Position numbers and translations under genes: made by a program
The notes under the pieces: generated by a model
The model's input: the letters and a program-made list of their open reading frames with translations, nothing else
Told to the model about the DNA's origin: nothing
Databases searched by the model: none
In this document: positions 30,938 to 40,490 of the stretch, in pieces
Numbering within the stretch: the stretch's first letter is position 1
How the letters are laid out: every line of letters begins with the position of its first letter
Source: Ceratopteris richardii
Lineage: Eukaryota; Streptophyta; Polypodiopsida; Polypodiales; Pteridaceae
Direction of reading: 5' to 3'
Length of the DNA: 64,000 nucleotides
Assembly (NCBI GenBank): GCA_020310875.1
Contig: CM035432.1
Location: forward strand, 98,644,512 to 98,708,511

Positions 30938-30948
30938 GGGGGGGAGAG
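30936..30948 (+). other. Polypurine tract of G1
   Basis: A run of G and A (tagggggggagag-like) directly before the TGTTGGC start of the 3' LTR. It primes plus-strand DNA synthesis and fixes the orientation and the LTR start. Confidence 0.88.
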
Positions 30949-31519
30949 TGTTGGCAGATGAAGCAAGTACGAGCATACATGAAGATCTAGCACTAAGGCA
31001 ACCCATTAAATTTTTCCAAACCTTACACCATGTTAAAAGTGATTCTCATCACTGAAAACCCTTGTAAATATCGTTTCACCTTTTTGTAGCTCCATTTTGT
31101 ACAAGCCGAGGAGTCCTCGAGCTTGGGGAGCCTTAGAAGTAGTGGCCTGCCAATTTTCATATTTTTTAGATCTCGTTTGAGCCCTCGAATAAGCCCTGGA
31201 ACCTAATTTTTAACTAGGCCAAACACTAGGTCTGGACAAGGCCAAAGCTAGTCAAAAACTATAAATAGAGCTAGAGAGCTCATTTTTGGGGTAGCTTCTT
31301 GTAGTTTTGAGCTTGTATGAGAACTTTGTTGCAATAGAAGTGATTCCATTGTCTTACTCTCTTTGCTCTTGCCGTGTGTGCGCGTGTGTGTGTATGTGTG
31401 TGCATGTTAGTGTGCTTCTCACTCACACATTTGTGCCTTCACTTGCTCGAGGTCTTCATACCATCCTCATGTCTTCCCGGATTGACATTAAAAGAGGTGC
31501 TACTCATCACTGAGCTACA
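30949..31519 (+). repeat. 3' LTR of G1 (about 571 bp)
   Basis: Starts TGTTGGC after the polypurine tract and ends near 31519 (..CTACA), just before recognisable G0 integrase codons at about 31520. A TATAAATAG box lies at 31260-31268, with a plausible transcription start region downstream. A GT/GC-rich microsatellite sits at about 31374-31405. The 3' boundary is inferred from where G0 coding begins, because the partner LTR is missing. Confidence 0.72.
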
Positions 31520-32203
31520 GGGTGTCCTCTGGAGATTTGCACAGATCAGGGAACACACTTCGTAAACAAGTTTTCACACGAAATCTTCAACAAGTATAAG
31601 ATTATTCATAGGACTTCATGTTCGTATTATCTCAGGGAAAATGGCCAAGCGGAATCCACAAATAAGGTATTGACTACCATGCTGCGGAAGGAATGCATGC
31701 TACAACCTGCCACTTGGGGACAAGCTTATCTTGGTACATTGTGGGCATACAGATTAGCCTATAAAGAAACAGGATTTTCTCCATTTCAACTGGTTTATGG
31801 AATTGCCCCCATAGAACAATTTGAGTTTATAAATGGCTCGATCAGAACTGAAGGGTTTCAGAACAAAAGCAGCTCAAAAGTCTCAGATAGGCTCACAACC
31901 TTGCAAAAATTGGAAGAATCCCGGACTCTAGCCTCCAAACAGTTAGAGCCGATTCAGTTCAAGAGAAAGGAGACTCATGACAAAAACTTATGGTCAAAAA
32001 ATTTGAAGCCAGGTGACTTAGCTCTTTTACACAGACCATAAATGTCTATTCAAGCTAAAGGGAAATGGATCCCTAACTGGGAAGGCCCTTTTCGCATTAA
32101 AAAGATGTTGAATTGGGGGGCTATGCAGTTGGAGATGCTTAGGGGAGAGGGCCTTCCGCTGGTAAATATCTCAAGGCTCAAGGCCTATCAGCAACACAAA
32201 TGA
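31520..32203 (+). pseudogene. G0 Gypsy integrase C-terminal part
   Basis: Resumes a Gypsy integrase in its core at C-P-L-E-I-C-T-D-Q-G-T-H-F (second catalytic Asp), then N-G-Q-A-E-S-T-N (Glu), L-W-A-Y-R-L-A-Y-K and the C-terminal segment with L-K-P-G-D-L-A-L-L, G-P-F-R-I and I-S-R-L-K. An early part needs a frame change near 31650, and a TAA at 32039-32041 precedes the last ~55 codons. The HHCC domain and first Asp are absent. Together with 3566-4266 this fits one Gypsy element interrupted by G1, with the missing middle lost in the deletion that also removed the 5' end of G1. Confidence 0.85.
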
Positions 32204-32884
32204 AGATAACAATTCACTTGGGTTCTTCAGGTTGTATATATATATATATATATTTGCTTTTCAGTAACATTACTCTATTCTTCCATTTTTCGCTCAGCTC
32301 TTGTTTTGTTTTGAATATTCATATCATCCCTTTTTTTTTAATCCATATGTTTTTTTTCTTTCTCTCTATATATTTTCAACGTAAAATTTCAGATATAAAG
32401 CAAATTTTGGCGTTGTTTTTTTTTCCTATGGCCCCTTTTCTCTAAAATGAACTTTTAACTTTGACCCTTCATTTAAAGAGTTTTTTTTTGAGGGGGGATC
32501 ATCCTTGCAATACCACTCTTTGGTTCATACTTTATCCACTCCTTTAAATAAGCTTTCTCCCATAAACCACTCTTTTCATATGATTCGCATAGCACCTCAC
32601 TTTATTTGAAGTTCAAGAAGCTATATATATTGGAGCCCATCTTCAAAGAATATTGTCGATCATTTCGGAGATTCTACCACCTTGGAGATTCTGGCCCTAC
32701 TCCATCCCCACACTCCCTCCAAACACCATTCCTCCACCATCGCCTACCCCTGCCACTGCCTCATCACGGTCACCGACTCACCTCATCCCCTTCCATAGAG
32801 CGCCTCTCACCTCATCCCCTTCCACAGAGCACCTCCTCTGCCATAGCAGCGCCCTCCTTAGCCTCTACCTGCCGCCATCTCTCC
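32204..32884 (+). other. Spacer after G0 pol
   Basis: No coding domain. It contains a (TA)n microsatellite at about 32235-32252, several T-runs, and a purine run (gaggggggatcat, about 32491-32503) that resembles a polypurine tract but is not followed by a TG-starting repeat with a partner in the window. From 32681 it passes into pyrimidine-rich sequence whose first copy of a ~349-bp duplication begins here. Confidence 0.45.
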
Positions 32885-33245
32885 TTCCTCCCATCCCCAC
32901 ACCACCCCCCCATCGAATCCCACCAACACCTCTCCTTCCTTCGATCCCACACCTCTCCTTCCTCCCATCCCCACACCACCCCCCCTCGAATCCCACCAAC
33001 ACCTCTCCTTCCTCCCTTCCTCGCACCACCTTGGAGATTCTGCCCCTACTCCATCCCCACACTCCCTCCAAACACCATACCTCCACCATCGCCTATCCCT
33101 GCCACCGCCTCATCACGGCCACCGACTCACCTCATCCCCTTCCACAAAGCGCCTCTCACCTCATCCCCTTCCCTAGAGCGCCTCCCCCGCCACAGCAGCG
33201 GCCTCCTTAGCCTCTACCCCGCCGCCATCTCTCCTTCCTCCCATC
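32681..33245. repeat. Direct duplication of about 210 bp, offset 349 bp
   Basis: The segment starting cttggagattctg at 32681 is repeated at 33030 with scattered substitutions, through ccgccatctctccttcctcc. The second copy leads into the main minisatellite. The duplication includes the repeated cacctcatccccttcc motif. Confidence 0.85.
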
Positions 33246-34180
33246 CCCACACCACCCCCCCCTCGAATCCCACCAACACCTCTCCTTCCTCCGATCCCAA
33301 ACCTCTACTTCCTCCCATCCCCACACGAACCCCCCCTCGAATCCCACCAGTGCCTCCCCTTCCTCCCATCCCCACACCACCCCCCCTCGAATCCCACCAG
33401 CACCTCTCCTTCCTTCGATCCCACCCCTCTACTTCCTCCCATCCCCACACCAACCCCCCCTCGAATCCCACGAGCGCCTCCCCTTCCTCCCTTCCCCACA
33501 CCACCTCCCCCTCGAATCCCACCACCGCCTCCCCTTCCTCCCTTCCCCACACCACCTCCCCCTCGAAGCCCACCAACACCCATCATTCCCTCTCCATCCC
33601 ATCCCTCCCTCTGCACCTCTCCTTCCTCCCATCCCCACACCACCCCCCCTCGAATCCCACCAGCGCCTTCCCTTCCTTCCATCCCCACACCAACTCCCCC
33701 TCGAATCCCACCAGTGCCTCCCCGTCCTCCCTTCCCCACACCACCTCCCCCTCAAATCCCACCAGCGCCTCCCCTTCCTCCCTTCCCTACACCACCTCCC
33801 CCTCGAATCCCTCCAGCACCCATCACTCCCTCTCCATCCCATCCCTCCCTCTGCACCTCTCCTTCCTCCCATCCCCACACCATCCCCCCCTCGAATCCCA
33901 CCAGTGCCTCTCCTTCCTTTGATCCCCACACCTCTCCTTCCTCCCATCCCCACACCACCCCCCCTCGAATCCCACCAGTGCCTCTCCTTCCTCCAATCCA
34001 ACACCTCTCCTTCCTCCCATCCCCACATCACCCCCCCTCGAATCCCACTAGTGCCTCCCGTTCCTCCCTTCCCCACACCACCTCCCCCTCAAATCCCACC
34101 AGCGCCCCCCCCCTCGAATCCCACCAGCGCCTCTCCTTCCTCCGATCCCCACACCACCCCCCCCTCGAATCTCACAAGCG
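32885..34180. repeat. Pyrimidine-rich minisatellite, 51/74/87-bp units
   Basis: Tandem array on a C/T-rich strand with the recurring core cccctcgaatcccaccag. Core positions 33337, 33387, 33461, 33512, 33563, 33650, 33701, 33752, 33803, 33891, 33965, 34039 and 34090 give spacings of 50-51, 74 and 87-88 bp. The array therefore mixes a 51-bp unit with two longer variants in an ordered pattern. The 74-bp unit breaks any reading frame. The long plus-strand Pro/Ser ORFs (32606-33922, 33714-34511) and minus-strand Gly/Arg ORFs are open because the strand has few A and T to form stops. I treat them as non-coding. Confidence 0.9.
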
Positions 34181-34923
34181 CCCATCCCTCCCTCTCCATC
34201 CCATCCCTCCCTCTCCATCTCTACTTCCTCCATCCCCCCACCAACCCCTCGAGCGCCCCCCCTTTCTCTCCATATCCTCTGACCCGCCGCCACCTCTAAT
34301 CCCCTCGAATCCCAATGCACCCATATCCACCATTCGCTGCGCACACCACTCCCTCTCCTCTTCTTCTGCCCCGCAGCCACCGCTACTCCCTCCCATTCCC
34401 ACAATGCCCAACCCTCCCCCTCACCCCGCCTCATCAATTTCCTCCTCCACCTCCTCCCCCGCACTACCCTCAACACCGCCTCCACCCTTCCTTCCCCTCT
34501 GCGTCAACTAAATCCCACCACAATCTGACACCTCCACCAAACTCCTCTCCTCCTCTCCATCATCAACCGACCTCTCCTCCCCCCCATCAATTCCTCATCC
34601 CATCCTAACTACCACCACTTAACCTCTTTCCTCGATTCCGCCTCCATATCCCCACCGCCTCAGTTACCGCTCTCACCGATTCTCCACTCTCCGCCAACTT
34701 CTCCATTTGCATCCACTCAAATCTCCCCTGCAGCCAACACTGCCATCACCCCAATCGGACTTCTTTCCCCCTTATCCAACACGTTTCGGCTTTTCCTCCT
34801 CCGGACGCAAATAAGATCTGTCCAAAATTGTTCCATTAGTCTATCTAACCCCTCGAATACTGACCTTGCAGTCATTATTGCTAAATTCATGGATGAATCT
34901 ATGGCCACTAAGGACCCTTCTGA

Positions 34924-35330
34924 TCTCACACCTTTGATGCTGCATACAACCCAACAAATTATCCACAACCTGCGTACACGGCAACTGATGTTACACCCAT
35001 TATCAGCCAACATCAGGATGCTTCCATCATTCTTGAACACCACTCCATTGCGTCGTCCATCACCCTTCCTCCCTTGCCAACATCTCATAATCAAGATACC
35101 AGTATCCTTGATACGCTTATTCTGAATATCCTCATTTATTCTGTACCATCTGATTCAACTGCTTTATATTCTCCACCTTCCATCCCTCGAGAAAATTCCC
35201 CTTCCGTTGCTTCACTTTCGTCTCAAAACTCACAACCTAATTCCCCTTCAGTTGATTACGTCCGCATATTTATTCCTGCTGATTTGAGACTTAAAATTCA
35301 CATTCATTTATCCTTACCCTCTGTAGAACT
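34924..35330 (+). pseudogene. G0 downstream ORF, part before C1
   Basis: An open frame from 34924 to the C1 insertion at 35331, Ser/Pro/Thr-rich and ending in a more ordered segment (V-D-Y-V-R-I-F-I-P-A-D-L-R-L). When C1 and one gaact copy are disregarded the same frame continues at 40491 to a stop at 40930-40932, together about 280 codons. Persistence of the frame through the insertion point supports real coding capacity. I recognise no domain. Its position after G0 integrase and before the LTR at 41985 suggests an accessory ORF of G0, analogous to 26689-30937 of G1. Confidence 0.5.
35326..35330. repeat. Target-site duplication of C1, left copy
   Basis: gaact, identical to 40486-40490. Confidence 0.95.
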
Positions 35331-35560
35331 TGTTGATATATTTAGGTAGTGATGTGTGTGAACACTCTAGGACCGCTGGGGCACTTTTTTCCCTCTTTAG
35401 GAGGTTTTTTTCCCCCGGCTTGTATATACGCCTATTGCCCTAATGGGCTACTTATCTTTGTACATTCTCTAGTAATACAATCAGTCTTGTGTGTTGTGCT
35501 CCAAGCTTCTTCTTCTTCCTTGTGCTGTTCGCGTGCTTCCGCAGACGTCTAACTCCAACA
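35331..35560 (+). repeat. 5' LTR of C1 (230 bp)
   Basis: TGTTGATATA ... TCCAACA. It contains the TATATA-type promoter near 35421-35428 preceded by T- and C-runs. Differs from the 3' LTR at ct/tc near 35376 and at one base near 35541. Confidence 0.97.
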
Positions 35561-35562
35561 AT

Positions 35563-35575
35563 TGGTATCAGAGCA
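35563..35575 (+). other. Primer-binding site of C1 (tRNA-Met)
   Basis: TGGTATCAGAGCA two bases after the 5' LTR. Confidence 0.95.
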
Positions 35576-35915
35576 GGTCGTTGCTTCCTCTAGGGCGCCG
35601 TCGACACTCCTTCGTTTGCAGTCTCAGATTCGCACAAAATTTGGTGAGCATACTCAGGGTGTTTCCGAGATCAAAACAGCTTTGCTGTGTGGTGCCGAAA
35701 TCGCGATCTGAGCTCGTTTCGGCCTCCGAACGCACTATTGCAGTGCTTGTGCAGGCTATTTCGTCCTTTTGTGCCAAAGGTATATACCAGTTTCTGTTCG
35801 CCAGTTTAAGCGTCTCGAAGTCTGCTACAGGTCTAGCAGAACTCGTCTGGGCAGTTCTGTTCAACTTTTTGAGATACAGTCAATTTTCTGCATCAAGGTA
35901 TTTTAGTCACCGGCC
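35576..35915 (+). other. Untranslated leader of C1
   Basis: 340 bp between primer site and gag ATG, aligned with the CA leader at 1315-1654. The 169-codon ORF that spans it starts in the LTR and overlaps the gag start in another frame, with no domain; it is not called. Confidence 0.65.
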
Positions 35916-38900
35916 ATGGCTGAAAGCAGTGATGTATTCCGTATGTTGGCTGTTGAGGATAAGTTGGATGGTACCAACTACCCATTATGGGCTTATATGA
36001 TGCGACATGTACTGGTTGCAAAAGGATTGTGGAACATTGTGCAGGGTGTTGAAAGACGTCCTGTTACACCTGTAATGACAGGTACTGCAAATACAGGTAT
36101 TGGAGCTGATGAAGATGGTGTCGAAGATGATATTCCGCAGATTCCTGTTCGTGCTGCTGTTTCTGTTGCACCTACTGCAGAGCAGATTCGTTGGGATGGC
36201 AGAGATGCTCAGGCACATGCATTGATAGCTTTGTCTATCAAACGTGCCATTATTCCTCACATTCGCTCTTCCAGAACAGCAAAGGATGCTTGGGATACAC
36301 TTACCACTTTGTACCAGGCTAGGAATGAGGCTCGTGTTGCTTACCTCCGAAAACAGTTGGAGAGTGAGCACATGAATGAAGGTGATTCGATGGACAGTTT
36401 TCTTACAAAGATCAAAGACCTGAAGGAACAATTGATTTCTGCTGATGAGGTTATACCAGATAGCTCACTTGTGCAGACCGTTCTGAATGGCCTTCCTGAT
36501 TCATATCAGAGTTTTGCCTCTACTCTTTGATTGATGATGAAAGGCAATCCGAATGCCTTGTCATTTGAGGAATTAGTCTCTCTTCTGTTGTAGGAAGATC
36601 AGTCCAGGCAGAACAGGTCCATTATGCGTGTTGCAGATCAAGCTTTCCTGGCTAGTCAGAAGGGCAAAGGAAAATGGAGCTCTTCTACTAGTAAGCAGAA
36701 ATCTGCAAATGCTGCACAATCGAAGAACCAGGATAAAGATGAGAAGAAATCAGAAAAGCAGAAATTGTTCTGCAAGTATTGTAAAGGAAATGATCATATT
36801 ATAAAGAACTGTCCAAAACTGGCTGCTAAAGAGGCAAAGAAGAAAGAGGCTGGAATGGTTGTTGCAGAGGCCTCTACACCAAAAACAGAGTCTGCAAATC
36901 TTGTGCAGGAAGAAGAATGGGCGTTTACTACTGTCTGCAATTTTGACCCATCTTCTCATGATCAGTGCATGTCTGCAGTAGACTCAGATGTTTGGTACTT
37001 TGACAGTGGGGCAACCAAACATATTACCTCGCAGCGCAGTTTCTTCTCTTCACTCGAGCCTGCCCCTACAAGGAACACTGTCACATGCACCAATAACTCC
37101 TCTTATCCTGTTATGGGAGTTGGTAAGATCATTCTGACTACTGCTGATGGTAGTTCTTTCACTTTGTCAGATGCTTTATTTGTGCCAGGGATCAAAAAGA
37201 ACCTGTTATCAGTTTCTGCATTAGCCAAGATTGGCTTGGTTGTGAAATTCGTTGATGACAGGTGTACAGTCCATGATCTCTCAAATGGCGATGTGATTAT
37301 TGCTTCTGGCATTTTATGTCGTGGGCTGTATAAGCTCATAGACTATGAAAAATCTGTGAATGATTCGGCATGTGCAGTTCATGATTCTCAGGCTATGTCA
37401 AATGCAAAGCTTTGGCATGCATGCTTTGGTCATCTGAATTTTGCTAGTTTGTTACGCCTGCAGAAATATGAAATGGTGTCCTCTTTGCCCAAACTTGAGG
37501 CACCTAGAAAACATGTTTGTGACGGCTGTATTTTGGGCAAAATGCAGCGTTCTTCCTTTCCAAAAGATGGTTCAGTTCGGGCTATGCAGAAATTGCAGCT
37601 TGTACATAGTGATGTCTGTGGTCCTATGCAGACACCCTCTTTTGGAAATTACCTTTACTTCGTGACTTTCATTGATGATTTTTCCAGGCATGCATGGGTA
37701 TATCCACTCAAAGCAAAGTCTGAAGTGTTCATGTGCTTCAAACAGTTTTTGGTTTTGGCTGAAAATCTGTCAGCATGTAAAATGAGCACCCTCCGTTCTG
37801 ATCGAGGGGGGGAATATATGTCTTCAGATTTTAATGCATTTCTGGCTGAACGTGGGATAAAACACCAGTGTACAGTGCCGTATACACCTCAACAGAATGG
37901 AGTTGCTGAACGAAAGAACAGGTCACTCATGGAGATGGCGAGGTGCATGGTCAAAAGTCAGGCTTTACCACATAGTTTCTGGCTTGAGGCTGTCATGTGT
38001 GCAGCATATGTACTGAACAGGTGTCCCACGAAAGCGTTGCAGTCTATCACTCCATATGAGGCTTGGCATGACTGCAAGCCATCTGTTGCTCATCTGCGTG
38101 TTTTTGGTTGTTTGGCATATGCATTAGTGCCTGAACAACATCGCAGAAAATTGGATGATAAGGCAGTAAAATGTATTTTTGTTGGGTACAGTTCTGAAAG
38201 TAAAGGCTATCGTCTGTATCATCCACAGACTAAACGCATTCTGGTTAGCCGTGATGTTGTCTTTGTGGAAGATGCTATTCAGCCATTGCTTTCATGTACT
38301 AAGGAGACATCTGTTAGCTCCAAAGACATGTATGATACTTTGATGCCTCTTTTTACAGGTGGACAGGCTAGCGCTGGTCCTAATGAGGCAACTTCTCAGC
38401 CTTTGCAAGCTTCATATGATGATGCAGATCATTCCATTTCTGATGCAGATTTACATGATGCACTTGTTGATGAGAGAGCTGATATTGAACAGGCAAAAAC
38501 TATGCCAAAATGGCTGGTGCAGACTTTGCGTGACAGCAAATTAGATGCACCTTTGTCATATCGTACTCGTTCAGGCTCTCATAGTACCTCCTTTGCATCA
38601 GATTGCTATGCTATGGCTGCATCTAGTCTCTGTGATGAGAATGAGCCTGTTTCTTTTGATGAAGCACAAAATTCAGAAAATTGGATGGCTGCTATGCAAT
38701 CTGAATATGATGCTATAATGAAGAATGGTACATGGTCTTTATGTGACTTGCCTCCTGGCAAGAAGGCCATTGGCACTAAGTGGGTATACAAGCTGAAGCG
38801 TAAACCTGATGGTACAGTTGACAGGTATAAGGCTAGGCTTGTTGCAAAGGGTTATGCGCAGGAAAGAGGCATTGATTTTGATGAGACCTTTGCACCTACA

Positions 38901-40181
38901 TGCCGTATGACTACTGTTCGGAGCATTTGTGCACTTGCAGCCCATCATGGTTGGAATGTACATCAGTTGGACATTAAAACAGCATTTCTGAATGGTGACT
39001 TGCATGAAGAAGTGTATGTTTTTCAGCCCCGTGGCTTTGTGCAGAAAGGGCATGAAAACCAGGTGTGCAGGTTAAAGAAGGTGTTATATGGTTTAAAGCA
39101 AGCACCACGTGCTTGGTATGAGAAAATACATGCCTATCTGATTGCACATGGTTTTGAGAACAGTCCAACTGAAAGCACCTTATATGTTAAGCGTGCTAAT
39201 GATGTGCTTTTGATCATTGTTGTCTATGTAGACGACATGCTGCTCACTGGTCCTCTTGAGAAGCATATTGCTGATTTCAAGGCTGATTTGCATGCCTCAT
39301 TTGAGATGTCTGATTTGGGGCATTTGCATCACTATTTGGGCATTCAGTTTATGCAAGTTGATGGTGGAATGGCTTTGTGTCAAACGAAATATATTGACAC
39401 ATTATTGCAGCGTTTTGGCCTTGAAGACTGTAAGCCTATTGCCACTCCTATGGAGACAGGTTTACGATTGAGTCTTCATGATGCTGGAGATGCATTTGAT
39501 GCTGTTCTCTATCAGCAGGCTGTTGGATGCTTGATTTACTTATGCATTACTCGGCCAAATATTCAGTTTGCTGTCTCACAAATGAGCAGGTTTATGCATT
39601 GCCCAGGAGTCACGCATTGGAAAGCGGTTAAGCGCATCTTTCGCTACTTGAGTGGTACTCGGCTACTTGGGTTGTTTTATCCCAAGGGGGGATCACTACC
39701 GCCAGATTTGCATGCTTTTTCTGACTCAGATTGGGCTGGTTGCTATGACACTCGTGTGTCCACCAATGGTTTTTGCTTCATGCTTGGTAGCTCATGTATA
39801 TCTTGGTTGAGCAAGAAGCAGCCTACTGTGGCCACTTCCAGTTGTGAGGCTGAGTATAGGGCAGCTTTCACAGCGACTGTTGAGTGTGTGTGGCTCAGAC
39901 GCCTTATTGCTGATTTGGGTGTTGGCCAGTCTTCTGCCACCAGCATCTTCACTGACAGTCAGAGCGCATTGGCAGTTGCGAGGAACCCTGTGTTCCATGC
40001 TCGCACTAAGCACATTGAGGTGCATTATCACTATGTCAGGGAGAGGTTCTCTGCTGGGGAGATCAGCTTGGCATATGTGCCCACGCAGGAGAACATTGCA
40101 GACCTTTTCACGAAGGCTCTGCCTAGGGAGAAGTTTGAAGCTTTCCGCAAAGCTTTGGGCTTACTTCCTTTTGTGGAGTGA
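35916..40181 (+). pseudogene. C1 Gag-Pol polyprotein with two stops
   Basis: One frame of 1,421 codons from ATG 35916 (MAESSDVF). Gag: N-Y-P-L-W-A-Y-M-M, then the R-W-D-G-R-D-A-Q-A-H-A-L segment. The stop TGA at 36528-36530 stands where CA has CGA; the stop TAG at 36591-36593 stands where CA has Gln. CCHC knuckle C-K-Y-C-K-G-N-D-H-I-I-K-N-C near 36770-36812. Protease F-D-S-G-A-T-K-H at 36999 onward. GAG-pre-integrase near 37410-37560. Integrase core: H-S-D-V-C-G-P, L-R-S-D-R-G-G-E-Y, and N-G-V-A-E-R-K-N. RT: L-D-I-K-T-A-F-L-N-G, L-Y-G-L-K-Q-A-P-R-A-W, catalytic Y-V-D-D near 39225-39236. RNase H: S-D-S-D-W-A-G near 39720 and S-S-C-E-A-E-Y. It ends 74 bp before the 3' LTR. Confidence 0.95.
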
Positions 40182-40245
40182 TTTCCACATAGCTCGGCAC
40201 TTCCTTATACATGAGTGCCAGCTCCTTGTTCACCGCATCACTCCC

Positions 40246-40253
40246 AGGGGGGA
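40246..40253 (+). other. Polypurine tract of C1
   Basis: aggggggga-like run, followed by ttt and then the TGTTG of the 3' LTR. Confidence 0.85.
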
Positions 40254-40255
40254 TT

Positions 40256-40485
40256 TGTTGATATATTTAGGTAGTGATGTGTGTGAACACTCTAGGACCG
40301 TCGGGGCACTTTTTTCCCTCTTTAGGAGGTTTTTTTCCCCCGGCTTGTATATACGCCTATTGCCCTAATGGGCTACTTATCTTTGTACATTCTCTAGTAA
40401 TACAATCAGTCTTGTGTGTTGTGCTCCAAGCTTCTTCTTCTTCCTTGTGCTGTTCGCGTGCTTCCACAGACGTCTAACTCCAACA
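40256..40485 (+). repeat. 3' LTR of C1 (230 bp)
   Basis: Partner of 35331-35560, preceded by the tract aggggggatt. Confidence 0.97.
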
Positions 40486-40490
40486 GAACT
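40486..40490. repeat. Target-site duplication of C1, right copy
   Basis: gaact, identical to 35326-35330. Confidence 0.95.

Larger units (their letters stand above)
4267..31519 (+). mobile_element. Giant Ty3/Gypsy element G1, 5'-truncated, split by G2
   Basis: Plus-strand Gypsy whose own sequence is 4267-11944 plus 25323-31519, nearly 13.9 kb, with a 5' LTR, primer site and gag start that are missing. Order: Gag with several zinc knuckles, protease, RT, RNase H, two HHCC modules, integrase, second protease-like domain, large downstream ORF, polypurine tract, 3' LTR. The knuckle spacing (C-X2-C-X3-H-X4-C) and large size suggest the Athila/Tat/Ogre side of plant Gypsy; this placement is inference. 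The two halves are joined by evidence: G2 is flanked by the duplication cgttc, and removing G2 plus one copy leaves the integrase frame open into the second protease-like domain. The coding region carries stops at 5652, 6036, 9618 and 10617, so it is inactive. Confidence 0.88.
35331..40485 (+). mobile_element. Ty1/Copia element C1, complete, young
   Basis: 5,155 bp between perfect gaact duplications. The LTRs are 230 bp each with three differences (1.3%). Primer site, leader, a single Gag-Pol frame from 35916 to 40181 and a polypurine tract are all present. Only two stops (36528 and 36591, both in gag) interrupt the frame; protease, integrase, RT and RNase H are otherwise intact. It is the most recently inserted complete copy judged by LTRs, and it splits the G0 downstream ORF. 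Confidence 0.97.

Noticed and set aside
31374..31410. GT/GC-rich run with Cys/Val ORFs
   Set aside because: Simple microsatellite within the G1 3' LTR.
32482..32510. Run gaggggggatcat as a G0 polypurine tract with an LTR starting here
   Set aside because: No TG..CA repeat with a partner follows; the better LTR candidate is 41985-42914.
32865..34485. Gly/Arg/Trp-rich minus-strand ORFs that look like silk or RNA-binding proteins
   Set aside because: Antisense reading of the same minisatellite; open in several frames at once and without a start or domain.
32606..34511. Long Pro/Ser-rich plus-strand ORFs (438 and 265 codons)
   Set aside because: They lie in the pyrimidine minisatellite, whose 74-bp unit breaks any frame. 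The frames stay open only because the strand almost lacks stop-forming bases.
35985..36431. 148-codon Cys/Asn-rich minus-strand ORF (also 970-1245 in CA)
   Set aside because: Antisense shadow of Copia gag, present in both copies because the gag DNA is conserved.
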